A DNA stretch of 64,000 nucleotides from G965227875 sp965227875 (GTDB lineage: Bacteria; Pseudomonadota; Alphaproteobacteria; Rhizobiales; JAJFHC01). Shown here in pieces: positions 9,688 through 18,773 of this stretch. Within the stretch, counting starts at the first letter, position 1, and every line of letters starts with the position of its first letter. Location: positions 434,001-498,000 of the forward strand of contig OZ245783.1 in assembly GCA_965227875.1 (NCBI GenBank), in the 5' to 3' direction. The notes under the pieces are model-generated. The model saw only the letters and a list, made by a program, of their open reading frames with translations. It ran no database searches and was not told the DNA's origin. Made by a program: the position numbers and the translations under genes.

Positions 9688-10265
9688 CACTGCACCTCCG
9701 TCTGGCGGGTCCGCTTGCGGACCTGGAGGCGAACCCGGAAAATGTAGTCGCCGAGCGTGCGGATAACCTGATTGCCTCTGGCACGCGGATCGTTGAACTC
9801 GATCTGCATGCGCAGCCGCGCGGACACGGTGCTGGTCACAAGAAAACGGTCACCGCCGAGACCCTTCTGGTGCTGATCGAGCGTGTCGACACTCTGCACA
9901 CCCAGAATGCGTAGCCGTGCATCATGTGGCACGTCTTCGCGGATCGTGTCGAGAAGGCGCTGCTTGTCGAAAAAGCCGTCCGCGAGATAACGCTCGAGCC
10001 GAACCGTGTTCCACGCGCCCACCAGCGTTTCGATCTGACGCGCAGCGAGCCGACGCGGGACAGGGACGGGTGTGCCGACCGGCGAATACCCCTTGTTCCG
10101 GAGTTCGTCGACGGTTTCCTGCTGCTGGACGGGAGTCCGGATTTTCTTGAGCTGACGGAACTGCGCCGCATCGGCGGCAGGCCAGCAGACGCACGCACCG
10201 ATGACCGCGACGAAGAACCGGAGCGCGATCAGACGCGTTGTTCGGGATGTGCTCGGGTTCGCCAT
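9687..10265 (-). CDS. exported protein of unknown function
   Basis: 192 residues. An N-terminal signal sequence (about residues 1-34, ending PAADAA) precedes a small domain with alternating charged helices and strands, including a predicted long C-terminal strand pair (RLRMQIEFNDPRA, DYIFRVRLQVRKR). No catalytic motif or cysteine pair is seen in the mature part. The ATG abuts the upstream stop codon with no gap, and its own stop overlaps the barrel gene, so it belongs to the same translationally coupled operon. It could be a periplasmic chaperone or adaptor for its neighbours, but nothing in the sequence proves this. Confidence 0.7.
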   Translation of the reverse strand: MANPSTSRTTRLIALRFFVAVIGACVCWPAADAAQFRQLKKIRTPVQQQETVDELRNKGYSPVGTPVPVPRRLAARQIETLVGAWNTVRLERYLADGFFDKQRLLDTIREDVPHDARLRILGVQSVDTLDQHQKGLGGDRFLVTSTVSARLRMQIEFNDPRARGNQVIRTLGDYIFRVRLQVRKRTRQTEVQ

Positions 10266-11153
10266 TCAGGTCACCGCCAGGCTTGCGTTTTCGATCGTGA
10301 CGTTGCCGCCACCGGCAATCCGGACCGTGAAGGTCAGTGACGCGGTGCCCCCGCTGACCGTGTGGTCGAAATGGAAAGTGACCGTCGCCCCGTCCGCGGC
10401 GTCGAACTGGTTGCCACCGACCGGCGTCGCGCCGGTTGCGTTCGAGAAGATGAACGGCCCGTTGTTGATGAAGGAAATCCGGATGCCGGCCACGGGCGAC
10501 TGCGCGATCACCAGCACCTCGCTCGACCCGGCAATCGCTCCGGCAGCTATGCTGTTCGTCGCTGTCTGGCATCCGGAGAGATCGTTGGAGATCGCCGCGG
10601 CGGGGAACGTCGCCGACGGCCCGGTCGAGGTCGGCGGAACGCAAGCAGCCCCTCCACCGGTCGGGACCGTCGGCGTCCCCCCGGGGGTCAGGATGGCAAC
10701 GACCCTGCCATTCTTGAACAGCTTCTCGACATCGTCATTGTCGAACGGGTCCGTCGATCCGTCCGCGCTGCGCGAGGAGACGAGTTCGATCCAGACCTTC
10801 TCGACCACATAATCGTCATTGCCGAAGTCCCTCCCCGGACCGCCCTGCCCCGGACCGGCCCCCGGGCCGGGTTTCGGCTGCGGTCTGGGCGGGGGGTTCG
10901 GCTTTTTCCCGTTCGCGTCGGCGACCTCCTTGTCCTCTTCTACGCCTTCACCGTCCTCGCCGCAGTTTTCGCCGTAAGTCTGCTCGACCTTCTCCAGGTC
11001 TTTTTCGAACGCCTTGCGGTTCTGCTCGATGAAACTGTCGATCCTGCCTTCGCCCGCGGCACATGCTGGTGGAGCCACGGCGAAGAGCGGAACCCAGAAC
11101 AGGAGGCCCGCGAGGAGACATGTCAGAAAGGCGGCAGTCCGGGACACGGTCAT
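10266..11153 (-). CDS. exported protein with acidic/proline-rich linker and Ig-like C-terminal domain
   Basis: 295 residues: signal peptide (to about residue 35), a short charged helical segment (FIEQNRKAFEKDLEKVEQTY), an acidic then proline/glycine-rich linker (about residues 65-110), and a C-terminal region of beta strands rich in Gly, Thr and Val that resembles a secreted Ig-like module. ATG at 11153 gives an ATGA overlap with the upstream 1638-residue gene and is preferred over a GTG two codons earlier. The layout of helical head, flexible linker and beta domain suggests a surface or periplasmic spanning protein. The family was not recognised. Confidence 0.7.
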   Translation of the reverse strand: MTVSRTAAFLTCLLAGLLFWVPLFAVAPPACAAGEGRIDSFIEQNRKAFEKDLEKVEQTYGENCGEDGEGVEEDKEVADANGKKPNPPPRPQPKPGPGAGPGQGGPGRDFGNDDYVVEKVWIELVSSRSADGSTDPFDNDDVEKLFKNGRVVAILTPGGTPTVPTGGGAACVPPTSTGPSATFPAAAISNDLSGCQTATNSIAAGAIAGSSEVLVIAQSPVAGIRISFINNGPFIFSNATGATPVGGNQFDAADGATVTFHFDHTVSGGTASLTFTVRIAGGGNVTIENASLAVT

Positions 11154-14100
11154 TGACACAGGCCCGGCAGTTCAGGTGCGCCCCCACCACCGACGATGCC
11201 GTCAAGTGCGGCGAACATCTGATCGATGTTCGTGGACTCGGGAAGGAGTGCATCCAGCGCCCCGACGGAGACAGGGGTCGAAGGAATGGGGGCCCCCGAA
11301 ACGGTCTGACCGGGCAGTGCGGGCCCCGAAACGGACGTCGACGGATCGCCAAGCAGGGCACCCAGTTCGTCGTCGTCGAACAGGACACCACCCAGAATGT
11401 CATCCCTCTGTTGCTGCCCCGCCTGTATCTCCGCCTGGACGTCGGCGACCTGATGTTTCATGTTTTGCGAAGCGTTGACCACCCCATCCCTGGACTTGGG
11501 CTGCGGCGGGTCTCCCCGGTCCCATGCGTCCTCGAACTTCTTGCCCGTACCGCCTGTGGCCAGACTGTCGGGTTCATGCTTGATCAGATAGTCGTCGACA
11601 CCCTTCTTGAGACGCGGATATTCGTCGACGACGTTTCTGTCGATGTATTTGTAGAAACTGCCGGCGGCACCACCATCCACCGTGCCGACGAACGCCTCCT
11701 GCACCGTGGACCGGTTGTGGGAGAACGCCTGGCGAAACTGGAACTTCCTGAGGTCTTCGTCGGAGAACTTTGGATACTTCGCCTTGACCTGATCGTAGGT
11801 CTTCAGATAGTCGGAATCGAGCACATAAGCATCGATCTTTCCGTCCGGGCGCGCCTTGAACGCAACATTGTCCAGCTTGAAGTCGCCCCAGAACACCTTC
11901 CTCTCGACAAGGTCGTCGAGCATCTCCAGCATCGCCCTCTGATAGTCTGGAGGCAGTCGACCGGTATCCTTGTCCAGAAGGTTCTTCTTTACGGTCGAAC
12001 CGAGCGAATTTTCCTCGACGATCTCCCGTATGACGTACGCCCGGTTCGTGCCCTCCCGGGGGTCGAATATCTGTCCCTCTTCCTGGATCTCTATCTGCCG
12101 TATGCCTCTCTCGGAGGCGGCCTTCGACCCCAGCTTTTCGCCTGCCAGGTCTCCCTTAATCGCGACTTTGACGGCGCCCTTGTCTGTCAGGAGTATGTCC
12201 GCCGTCGCACCGCCTCCTGTCCCTCTCCGTTTTCTGTCGGCTTCGATGACATGCCGGACGTTGAAGCTTCTCGTTGTCCCATCCGCCGATGTGGCTTCCA
12301 GCGGTCCATCGCCCCTGGCTAGGGCGACCACATCCGGTTTGCTCGGATCTGTGCTGCTTCCGCCGAACGGGTCGACGTCCAGCTGTCTGGATGGAGGATC
12401 GAAGTCGATCGCCGATACTTCATTTTCGAAGAGCGCCAGTTCCTGTTCGTTCAGACTGTCCCGAAGCCGCATTGCCTCGTCGGTGGTGATCGCTCCGTTC
12501 TCTTCCAGCGTGGAGATGTTTTCGCGAAGCTCCAGATTGTCGTCGAGCAGGCCCTGGGCCTTGGTGCGCGAGACTTCGATCCGGTCGTCGACCCGTTCAA
12601 GTTGCTCGAGCGCTTCCCGCGCCTTCGGATCGCCCGCGGCTGCCTTGGTGCGAAGCCGTGAAACGACGTCCGATTCCGCCGATTCCCTTGCCAGCGTCCT
12701 GTTGAGATCATCGAAGCCGGCCGTGATGTCCTGGGCGTGGCGCGAGATGCGATCGGCTTCTTCACGGGTCAGCGTACCAGCGACCTCGCGGCCAATCTTC
12801 TCGAGGTTGTCGGTGCTCAGGTGCTTGTCGAAATAGGCCTGTATCCTTTTGGCCCTGTCCTCGCCGACGCGCTTCTTGAGAAGGTTGAGGGTGCGCTCGA
12901 GCTGTTTCCGCTTCGTCTGAAGCACGAGCGCCTGGTTGACGGCGTTCCCGGCGGCTCCGACGGCCCTGTCGAACCCGAAACCGGCAATCGTCTCCGCCAG
13001 CAGGGCCTCCATCGAGGTGAAAGCCTGATGCTCGGCCAGGGCCGCATTCGCCAGCTTGTTGGCCTCGCCGAACGCCTGTGCAGCGCGGAGATTGCCCTGC
13101 GGCGAAGACGAGTCCATCCCGTCGGCCTGCTTGAACTTCTCGAGAAAGGCCCGGTAGGAACTGAGGATCGTCCCCGCCAAAGCCTTGGTGCCGGCTTCCG
13201 TCAGTGCCGCGCCCACTGCACCGCCTGAAACCGCGTCGAACGCCGTGTCGTAGTTCGCCTCCAGCTGGTCGATGGGCGTGTCGAAAACGTATTTTGGGAT
13301 ATCGTAGAATATGCCCCGGATGCCCGCCCAGATGCTCTCGCCGGTCTTGCGGGCGATGGACTGACCGGTTTCCTTCAAGGACGTCAGTTCTTCCAGGACC
13401 TTGGCGTTCGCAACCGCCTTTTCCCGCTCACGGTTGCGAAGGATTCTCGCCCATGTCGTTCCGTCGAGCATCCAGTCCGGCTCGCCCACGCCGTGCTTGT
13501 TCGCAAACGAGTCGAAGTCGGGGACAGGCTTCAGCGTGGGCGCCTTGAAGAACACCAACTCCATTCCGGGGATACGCGGAAGGACACCGGCTGCCGTCTG
13601 GTGCATCGGTGGACCGCCGATGCAGTGCGGGTAACTGCGCTGCCACCAGAGATCGTGAAGCTTGAGCTTGAGTTCGTTGGCGCCTTCGACAACGCCGTTG
13701 AGTTCCGCCGCACGGTTGGCGAAGGACTGGTTGATCTCCCGGGCCGTCTCGCGATAGCGGTCGCGATTGAAATCGCTGAAGACCTCGAACCAGTCGTCAT
13801 GCAGGGTGCTCCAGCGACGCTGCATGTTTTCCAGTTCCGCCAGCTTGCCCTTTTTGAAGAGGAGTTTGTGCAGGGGCACGCCGTCCGCGAGTTCCACCTG
13901 CGGCTGGCCGGGACAGGCCCGGTAGACGAGTCCCTTGCGCCGCGCTTCCTCAAGCAGCACGGCCTTCTTCTTGTCCAGTGCGGCGACCTGTTCCGGCAGG
14001 CCCCTGAGGATGGTTCCACCCTGGACATATTCCGTCGAGTCCTTGAGCAGCTTTCCGAGGCGATCGATGAAATGCGCCTGCGCTTCGTAAAGCGTCGACA

Positions 14101-16066
14101 TCATCTCCTTCGGTTTGTCGCAAGGTACCTTGAGCTTGGACTTCATGTCGTCGATCAGGGCCTTCAAGGCCTCGCAATTGACGTCGTCGCCTTCCTCGTG
14201 CTCGAAGGGATGAACGGCAGGGACGAGCCGCGCCTCGATTTCCGTCTTCGTCTTCTGTTCGACGTCCGTCTTCCATTGCGGAAGGTTTTCGTAGGCGATC
14301 TGCGTGTCCGCGCCCCCGGCCGGCTCGGTTGCGAAGAGTTGCGTGCAGTCGACCGTCTGCGTGCGGTTCTGGTCGCTCGTCCCCTCGCCCCTGCAGACGC
14401 GGGTCGTCGCCCCGCCCGGCGGGCCGCCGGCGACCGTGCCGCTGATGCGAGGTGCCGCGCAGTTGCGGATCTGGACCTGGTTGCGGCTTTCGACCTTATT
14501 GCCGGACGACTCCGGCGTCGACGCGACGAGCGTATAGGTACCGTCGCCAAGATTAGAAGGATCGACGGAGAACCGCGATCCGGTTCCGGTCTCCACGACA
14601 GATTGCTGGTGAAGCAGTTCCCAGGTGACGCCTTCATATGGGGTCGCGTTGTCGAGCGCGTCCCACCCGACGCTACCGGACTGCTGCAATTCCCCGAAAT
14701 GCACCAGCGCCTGCCAGCTCTTGGACCGGCAGGCAGACGGTCCCGAGTTGTTCACGTCAGGGTCGACGAGGGTCGCGTTCGTGGAGATCGTGGGTGTCGA
14801 CCCGTCGGCATTCAGTTCCGAGATCAGGATCTGTGCCGGCACCCTTTGACCCACGCTCGGGACGGCCCTTTCCTCGCATCGTACGGTGATGCTGAAGGTC
14901 GCCGGCGACGGGCTGAAGCGCAGCCCGTTCCGGGTGGGCAGGTCGTTGTGCCGGAGGGCCGCTTCGAGCGTGTATTGCCCATCCGCGAGGACAGAAGGGT
15001 CGATGTCGAATGTGTTTCCGGCGTCCAGCGTCGCGATGGTTTCTCCGCTGGCCTTTTTCAGCGTCCACCGTGCGGCGTACGAGCTCCACGTACCGCCTTG
15101 CGAAACCAGGGAAAGATCGGTTTCCGCCTCGATCGTCGCAAACCTCGCTTCCGCCCGGACCGTCGATTTCTGGCGACAAAGCGTGTCATCGGTCCCGACA
15201 TGGCGTCCGGCGGACGACGCCGTCGGCGTGAGCGTGATCCCTGTTCCTTGGTGTCCGTCCGGGGGCACGATCTTGATGCCGACGAAGCCCTGATTGCGGT
15301 CATTGGCCGGATCTCGGACGATCACCGTCCGAACGAAGGTCTCCTGCCCTGCAGCGGCTCGCGGCGTCTGCGGGCGGCCGACCTTGACGGTCAATCTGAA
15401 AACGCCTTCGGGAAGCAGCACGCCCGTTACGCCGGACCCGGAAAACACTTCCTCTCCGGAGTCGAACCGAACCGCCGTCACCGATATGCGCGACGCCTCG
15501 ACCGGAAGGGGGCCTTCCTGTGCGCCGACTTCCGCCGACAGAACGGTCGCCTCGCCCGACCATGCGAGAATGCGTTCGAGTGTCCGGTAATAGTCCTGTA
15601 GCTTGAGCCCGATCGGGAAGCCGGCCCGGTAGTATGGGGTGCGCGGGACCTTCTGCCCGGCGAGTTCGAGCGTCGTCAGGCTCCAGTAGCGCCCGCCCGC
15701 CCATTTGCGCACGAGACAGGCCGCCATGGCATCGCGGGCCGCCGTATCGGGACTGCTGATCCCGAGCGTTTCCGGCAATGTCGCGCCCCGGCACGCCTCG
15801 ATATCCTCAGCGGTATAGATTTGCGCGAAGTCTTCGACGCCAAGTTCGCTGGCATTGAATTGACGGGAAACGTCGACCGTTTCGTGAAGATCGGCCCGGT
15901 CCTGCTGGGCCTGCCGGTTGACCTGTGCCGCGACGGAGGCGGAGAGGTCTCCCGAAGCTCGCGCAGCGGTGGTCACGCCCGCCGGGAGAGCGGCGGAACC
16001 GACCAGACTCATACACAACAATATCGCGCGCGCGCTCCGGGAGAGCGCCATGCCCACCAGCCCCAT
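11150..16066 (-). CDS. giant exported protein with C-terminal protein-kinase-like domain
   Basis: 1638 residues. A signal peptide (about 1-37) precedes beta-sandwich repeats at about 190-560, including two matching units (FDIDPSVLADGQYTLEA and FSVDPSNLGDGTYTLVA). A long helical/coiled-coil middle (about 600-1230) follows. At about 1280-1480 there is a kinase-like domain: VAIK-type lysine K1304, helix-C glutamate candidates E1326-E1330, catalytic loop W-G-D1395-F-K1397-LD-N1400, and metal aspartate D1417 in VLDSD. The K-to-D spacing of 91 residues and the complete D/K/N/D set fit an active kinase fold rather than a decayed one. A Pro/Ser/Gly-rich tail ends the protein. The start has GGAGGT 8 nt upstream. 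It is first in a coupled four-gene operon directly downstream of a two-component pair. Target and function are unknown. Confidence 0.8.
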   Translation of the reverse strand: MGLVGMALSRSARAILLCMSLVGSAALPAGVTTAARASGDLSASVAAQVNRQAQQDRADLHETVDVSRQFNASELGVEDFAQIYTAEDIEACRGATLPETLGISSPDTAARDAMAACLVRKWAGGRYWSLTTLELAGQKVPRTPYYRAGFPIGLKLQDYYRTLERILAWSGEATVLSAEVGAQEGPLPVEASRISVTAVRFDSGEEVFSGSGVTGVLLPEGVFRLTVKVGRPQTPRAAAGQETFVRTVIVRDPANDRNQGFVGIKIVPPDGHQGTGITLTPTASSAGRHVGTDDTLCRQKSTVRAEARFATIEAETDLSLVSQGGTWSSYAARWTLKKASGETIATLDAGNTFDIDPSVLADGQYTLEAALRHNDLPTRNGLRFSPSPATFSITVRCEERAVPSVGQRVPAQILISELNADGSTPTISTNATLVDPDVNNSGPSACRSKSWQALVHFGELQQSGSVGWDALDNATPYEGVTWELLHQQSVVETGTGSRFSVDPSNLGDGTYTLVASTPESSGNKVESRNQVQIRNCAAPRISGTVAGGPPGGATTRVCRGEGTSDQNRTQTVDCTQLFATEPAGGADTQIAYENLPQWKTDVEQKTKTEIEARLVPAVHPFEHEEGDDVNCEALKALIDDMKSKLKVPCDKPKEMMSTLYEAQAHFIDRLGKLLKDSTEYVQGGTILRGLPEQVAALDKKKAVLLEEARRKGLVYRACPGQPQVELADGVPLHKLLFKKGKLAELENMQRRWSTLHDDWFEVFSDFNRDRYRETAREINQSFANRAAELNGVVEGANELKLKLHDLWWQRSYPHCIGGPPMHQTAAGVLPRIPGMELVFFKAPTLKPVPDFDSFANKHGVGEPDWMLDGTTWARILRNREREKAVANAKVLEELTSLKETGQSIARKTGESIWAGIRGIFYDIPKYVFDTPIDQLEANYDTAFDAVSGGAVGAALTEAGTKALAGTILSSYRAFLEKFKQADGMDSSSPQGNLRAAQAFGEANKLANAALAEHQAFTSMEALLAETIAGFGFDRAVGAAGNAVNQALVLQTKRKQLERTLNLLKKRVGEDRAKRIQAYFDKHLSTDNLEKIGREVAGTLTREEADRISRHAQDITAGFDDLNRTLARESAESDVVSRLRTKAAAGDPKAREALEQLERVDDRIEVSRTKAQGLLDDNLELRENISTLEENGAITTDEAMRLRDSLNEQELALFENEVSAIDFDPPSRQLDVDPFGGSSTDPSKPDVVALARGDGPLEATSADGTTRSFNVRHVIEADRKRRGTGGGATADILLTDKGAVKVAIKGDLAGEKLGSKAASERGIRQIEIQEEGQIFDPREGTNRAYVIREIVEENSLGSTVKKNLLDKDTGRLPPDYQRAMLEMLDDLVERKVFWGDFKLDNVAFKARPDGKIDAYVLDSDYLKTYDQVKAKYPKFSDEDLRKFQFRQAFSHNRSTVQEAFVGTVDGGAAGSFYKYIDRNVVDEYPRLKKGVDDYLIKHEPDSLATGGTGKKFEDAWDRGDPPQPKSRDGVVNASQNMKHQVADVQAEIQAGQQQRDDILGGVLFDDDELGALLGDPSTSVSGPALPGQTVSGAPIPSTPVSVGALDALLPESTNIDQMFAALDGIVGGGGAPELPGLCQ

Positions 16067-16082
16067 CGCCAGCCACCTCCGG

Positions 16083-16198
16083 CGGGATTTCTACGTTCCT
16101 GACTGGGGTGAGGCTAAATCTCCGGCCCGGCGAAACAATCCGGGTTTCTACCGGTTGTACCCGGCAAAACTACCGGGTTTGCCCGAGTTTCTACGGGT
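16083..16198. promoter_or_regulatory. repeated CTAC-GG operator-like sites before the kinase-like gene
   Basis: The 147-bp gap between the response-regulator stop and the start of the 1638-residue gene holds four related sites: CGGGATTTCTACG (16083-16095), CCGGGTTTCTACCGG (16140-16154), CCCGGCAAAACTACCGGG (16160-16177) and CCCGAGTTTCTACGGG (16182-16197). The CTAC cores of the last three begin at 16148, 16170 and 16191, that is 22 and 21 bp apart, two helical turns each. Read on the minus strand, TTGTTT at 16138-16133 with TAGCCT 16 nt on is a weak promoter candidate lying just downstream of the 16140 site. The placement suits activation by the adjacent NarL-type regulator (inference). Confidence 0.6.
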
Positions 16199-16213
16199 AA
16201 CGGCGCTTTCGGG

Positions 16214-16858
16214 TCAGACATCGACCGCCAGCCCCGTGCGAACCGCGAAACGCGTGATTTCCGCGATGCGCCGCAGACCGGTCTTTTCGCCGACATTGCG
16301 CCGGTGGAAATCAACCGTTCTCTCGCTTATGGACAGAAGCCCGGCGATCTCCCCGGTCGTCTTACCGTCCGCGACCAGCGAGACGATCTGGCGTTCGCGA
16401 TCCGACAGGCACTGGAGAAGGTCGTTGTCCGAGGCGCTCGGGCCGTCGTCGAATCCCGCAGTGGACGGCATCAGCAACGGGCTGACATAGCGTTGGCCCG
16501 AGACGACGGCCTTAATGGCCTTGACGAGATCGTCGAACGTGTCGTGCTTGACCGCATATCCGTTGATCCCGGCCTGGATGGCGCGCCGCATAATGTGATT
16601 GTTGAGGTGCATGGTCAGGCAGAGGATCGGGGTCGAGATCCCACGGCTGCGCATGTCCGCTGCGATTTCGATCCCATCGCGCCCCGGCAAGGATATGTCG
16701 AGCATGATGCAGTCGGGTCGCAGCAACTGCGCCCGTGAGAGAGCCTCCTCGCCGGTCGACATGTCGCCGACCACCTCGAATTCCTCGAGCGCCGAGAGCT
16801 CCTCGACAAGAAGCTGCCGCATCATCGTGTGGTCGTCGACGATCAGCAGGCGTATCAT
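16214..16858 (-). CDS. NarL/LuxR-family response regulator
   Basis: 214 residues. The receiver domain (1-120) has the acidic pair D8-D9, phospho-acceptor D54 in MLDISLPG, and the conserved Lys in AVKHDT. A LuxR-type helix-turn-helix (about 148-207) contains LSDRERQIVSLVADGKT and ISERTVDFHRRN. It is coupled to the upstream sensor gene by an ATGA overlap. Its likely targets are the repeat sites in the promoter immediately downstream, which would make it the regulator of the exported-protein operon. The signal is unknown. Confidence 0.93.
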   Translation of the reverse strand: MIRLLIVDDHTMMRQLLVEELSALEEFEVVGDMSTGEEALSRAQLLRPDCIMLDISLPGRDGIEIAADMRSRGISTPILCLTMHLNNHIMRRAIQAGINGYAVKHDTFDDLVKAIKAVVSGQRYVSPLLMPSTAGFDDGPSASDNDLLQCLSDRERQIVSLVADGKTTGEIAGLLSISERTVDFHRRNVGEKTGLRRIAEITRFAVRTGLAVDV

Positions 16859-18663
16859 TTCAGTCTGACATCCAGTTGCACCGTCGTCCCCTTTCCGGGT
16901 GCGCTGGTGATGCGCAGATCACCCCCGCACAGTCTTGCCCGCTCCTTCATGGCAGTCAATCCGACGCCGGCGGCGGTCGCCTCGGCATCGAATCCGGCAC
17001 CGTCATCGCTGACGCTCACCCTGATCGGCGACGAGCGGAAGTCTGCATCGATCGAGACCGATTTCGCCGCACCATGTCGCATCGCGTTGTGGACCGCCTC
17101 CTGGATCACACGATAGATCTGCTGCTGGACAGGCTGCGGCGGACGGAGTTCCCCCGCCGTCGTCACGTCAACTCTGGTTTCCGAGAGCCGGCCCCACCGT
17201 TCACCTGCATGCAGGAGGGCGTCGAAGAAATCGGAATCCTGCAGGAAGATCGGCCCGAGGCCTTCCACCAGCGTCGACACCTCGCGGCCGGTCTCGCTCA
17301 ACTCCTCGATAGGCGCATCCAGTGTCCGGTCGCCAGGGTCGCCCCGCCTGTCACGCAGCCGCTCGAGACGCATGCGCGTCACGGCGATCCGCTGGTTGAT
17401 CCCGTCATGGAGTTCCCGCGCGATACGCTCTCTCTCCTGTTCACGCGTCGAGAGGATCTCGCCGGTCATTCGGTGAAGCGCCTCACGATCCCATCTCTGG
17501 TGTTCGGCCATCGCCAGCAGAAAACACAGCATCATCGCCACGCTGCCGAAATTCATCGGATCGAGTGCCGCGGGTATGTAGCTCTGGAGCCCCACGAGCG
17601 TCAGCAGAGAAAGAAAGACGGCGCCGATACCGAGCCACGTCCAGCGCGACGCGCGCATTCTTCGCTGGCGCGCGGCAGCACACCGCCAGATCGCCGTCAG
17701 CAGGACGACTGCCATTATGATCACCTGGACGTTCGCCGCGGCGGTGAAGAACGTGATCGGCCAGTCCCACTGCATCGCCACGACCCAGGCGACGTAGCCC
17801 CCCATCGCCATTTTCTGCCAGTCCGCCATGGCAACGCCGGTCGATGCGTGGAGATGCAGCACGCCCAGAATGAAATACGGGATGAGTTCGTAGGCGTAGG
17901 AGGGCAGGAAGCGATCCAGACCGAACTGCGCGGCAATCGTCGTGTGGGGCGCAACCGCCAGGGCGAAACACCCGATGAAGGCCGGAAGCCACTTGTTGCG
18001 CTCATCGCGCATGTCACCCATGACGGCCACGCTGCTGATCGCGAACCCCAGGAGAAAGAATGAAAGCCAGACCCCGTCGCGCAGCCACAGGAGCAGGTCC
18101 TCGCCTCTTGCCCTTCCGGTCATGGCGATTGCTGGGCCCGCAAGCAGCGGTCCGTCGGTCAGTCCCGGTGCGAAACTCAGGCTCTGCACCCTGATGGCGA
18201 TTGCGGAGCGCCCCCCGGCGCTCGGCGGAAGGGGATAGACACGGCTGAGCGAGGCCGATCCGATACCGATCAGGTCCCAGAAACTGCCGGCGATGCGCCC
18301 GGTTTCCCCGACGAGTTTCCCGTCTACGAAAGTCTGGTCGTAGTCATGGATGCGGCCGAGATGAATCGCGGCGTCACCCTCGGGCCTTTGCGACGGCTCG
18401 ACATATGCCCGCAGCCAGAACGTACCGGCTGTGTCCCAGGCGGGGGTTTCCGGCAGGGGCCCCGGAAGCGCCACCCTGGCCCATCCCGAGTGATCGTAGT
18501 CGGGGGATTTCCATTCCGGCTCGTCTCCCAACCGGTAGCGCCAGTCGAGTGTCGAAAGATCGAACACGGGTCCTGACACCATGTCCTGCGCGCACGCCGG
18601 ACCGGGCATCCCCGGCATCAGCAGGGGGACCAGAACGGCGAGAATGGCCCAGGCGCGGATCAT
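16855..18663 (-). CDS. membrane sensor histidine kinase (7TM-type, HisKA_3)
   Basis: 602 residues. A signal peptide (about 1-25) leads to a periplasmic jelly-roll-like domain (about 30-185, with WARVALPGPLP and FWLRAYVE). Seven or eight hydrophobic helices (about 190-395), a dimerisation helix with phospho-acceptor H419 in ARELHDG, and an ATPase domain with N box (EAVHNAMRHG), DDGAGF and GLTAMKERA follow. This matches the 7TMR-type NarX-like kinases whose extracellular domain is often a carbohydrate-binding-like fold. It is transcribed with the response regulator. The periplasmic domain suggests it senses an envelope or extracellular ligand. Confidence 0.9.
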   Translation of the reverse strand: MIRAWAILAVLVPLLMPGMPGPACAQDMVSGPVFDLSTLDWRYRLGDEPEWKSPDYDHSGWARVALPGPLPETPAWDTAGTFWLRAYVEPSQRPEGDAAIHLGRIHDYDQTFVDGKLVGETGRIAGSFWDLIGIGSASLSRVYPLPPSAGGRSAIAIRVQSLSFAPGLTDGPLLAGPAIAMTGRARGEDLLLWLRDGVWLSFFLLGFAISSVAVMGDMRDERNKWLPAFIGCFALAVAPHTTIAAQFGLDRFLPSYAYELIPYFILGVLHLHASTGVAMADWQKMAMGGYVAWVVAMQWDWPITFFTAAANVQVIIMAVVLLTAIWRCAAARQRRMRASRWTWLGIGAVFLSLLTLVGLQSYIPAALDPMNFGSVAMMLCFLLAMAEHQRWDREALHRMTGEILSTREQERERIARELHDGINQRIAVTRMRLERLRDRRGDPGDRTLDAPIEELSETGREVSTLVEGLGPIFLQDSDFFDALLHAGERWGRLSETRVDVTTAGELRPPQPVQQQIYRVIQEAVHNAMRHGAAKSVSIDADFRSSPIRVSVSDDGAGFDAEATAAGVGLTAMKERARLCGGDLRITSAPGKGTTVQLDVRLK

Positions 18664-18773
18664 GACGCCGGAACCATCACCCGCTACGGATGATCGATCA
18701 ACCGGTATAATTGCCGGGTGATCCGCGCGGCCCCGACCGCCGGCGCGTTACGGAGCGCCAGCGCGGAATTGCG

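Noticed and set aside
13493..15601. 702-codon plus-strand open frame inside the kinase-like gene
   Set aside because: Antisense shadow; no ribosome site or recognisable domain, and composition is Arg/Gly/Val-rich as expected for such frames.
11150..16066. Polymorphic toxin or contact-dependent inhibition protein
   Set aside because: Large exported size fits, but there is no variable toxin tail, immunity gene or two-partner secretion barrel; the four-gene coupled order argues against it.
16083..16198. CRISPR-like short repeats
   Set aside because: Only three or four imperfect units of about 15 bp, no unique spacers and no cas genes; better explained as operator sites.
18700..18716. TATAAT at the HK/amidase boundary as a plus-strand promoter
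   Set aside because: No plus-strand gene follows and no matching -35 element lies at the right distance.
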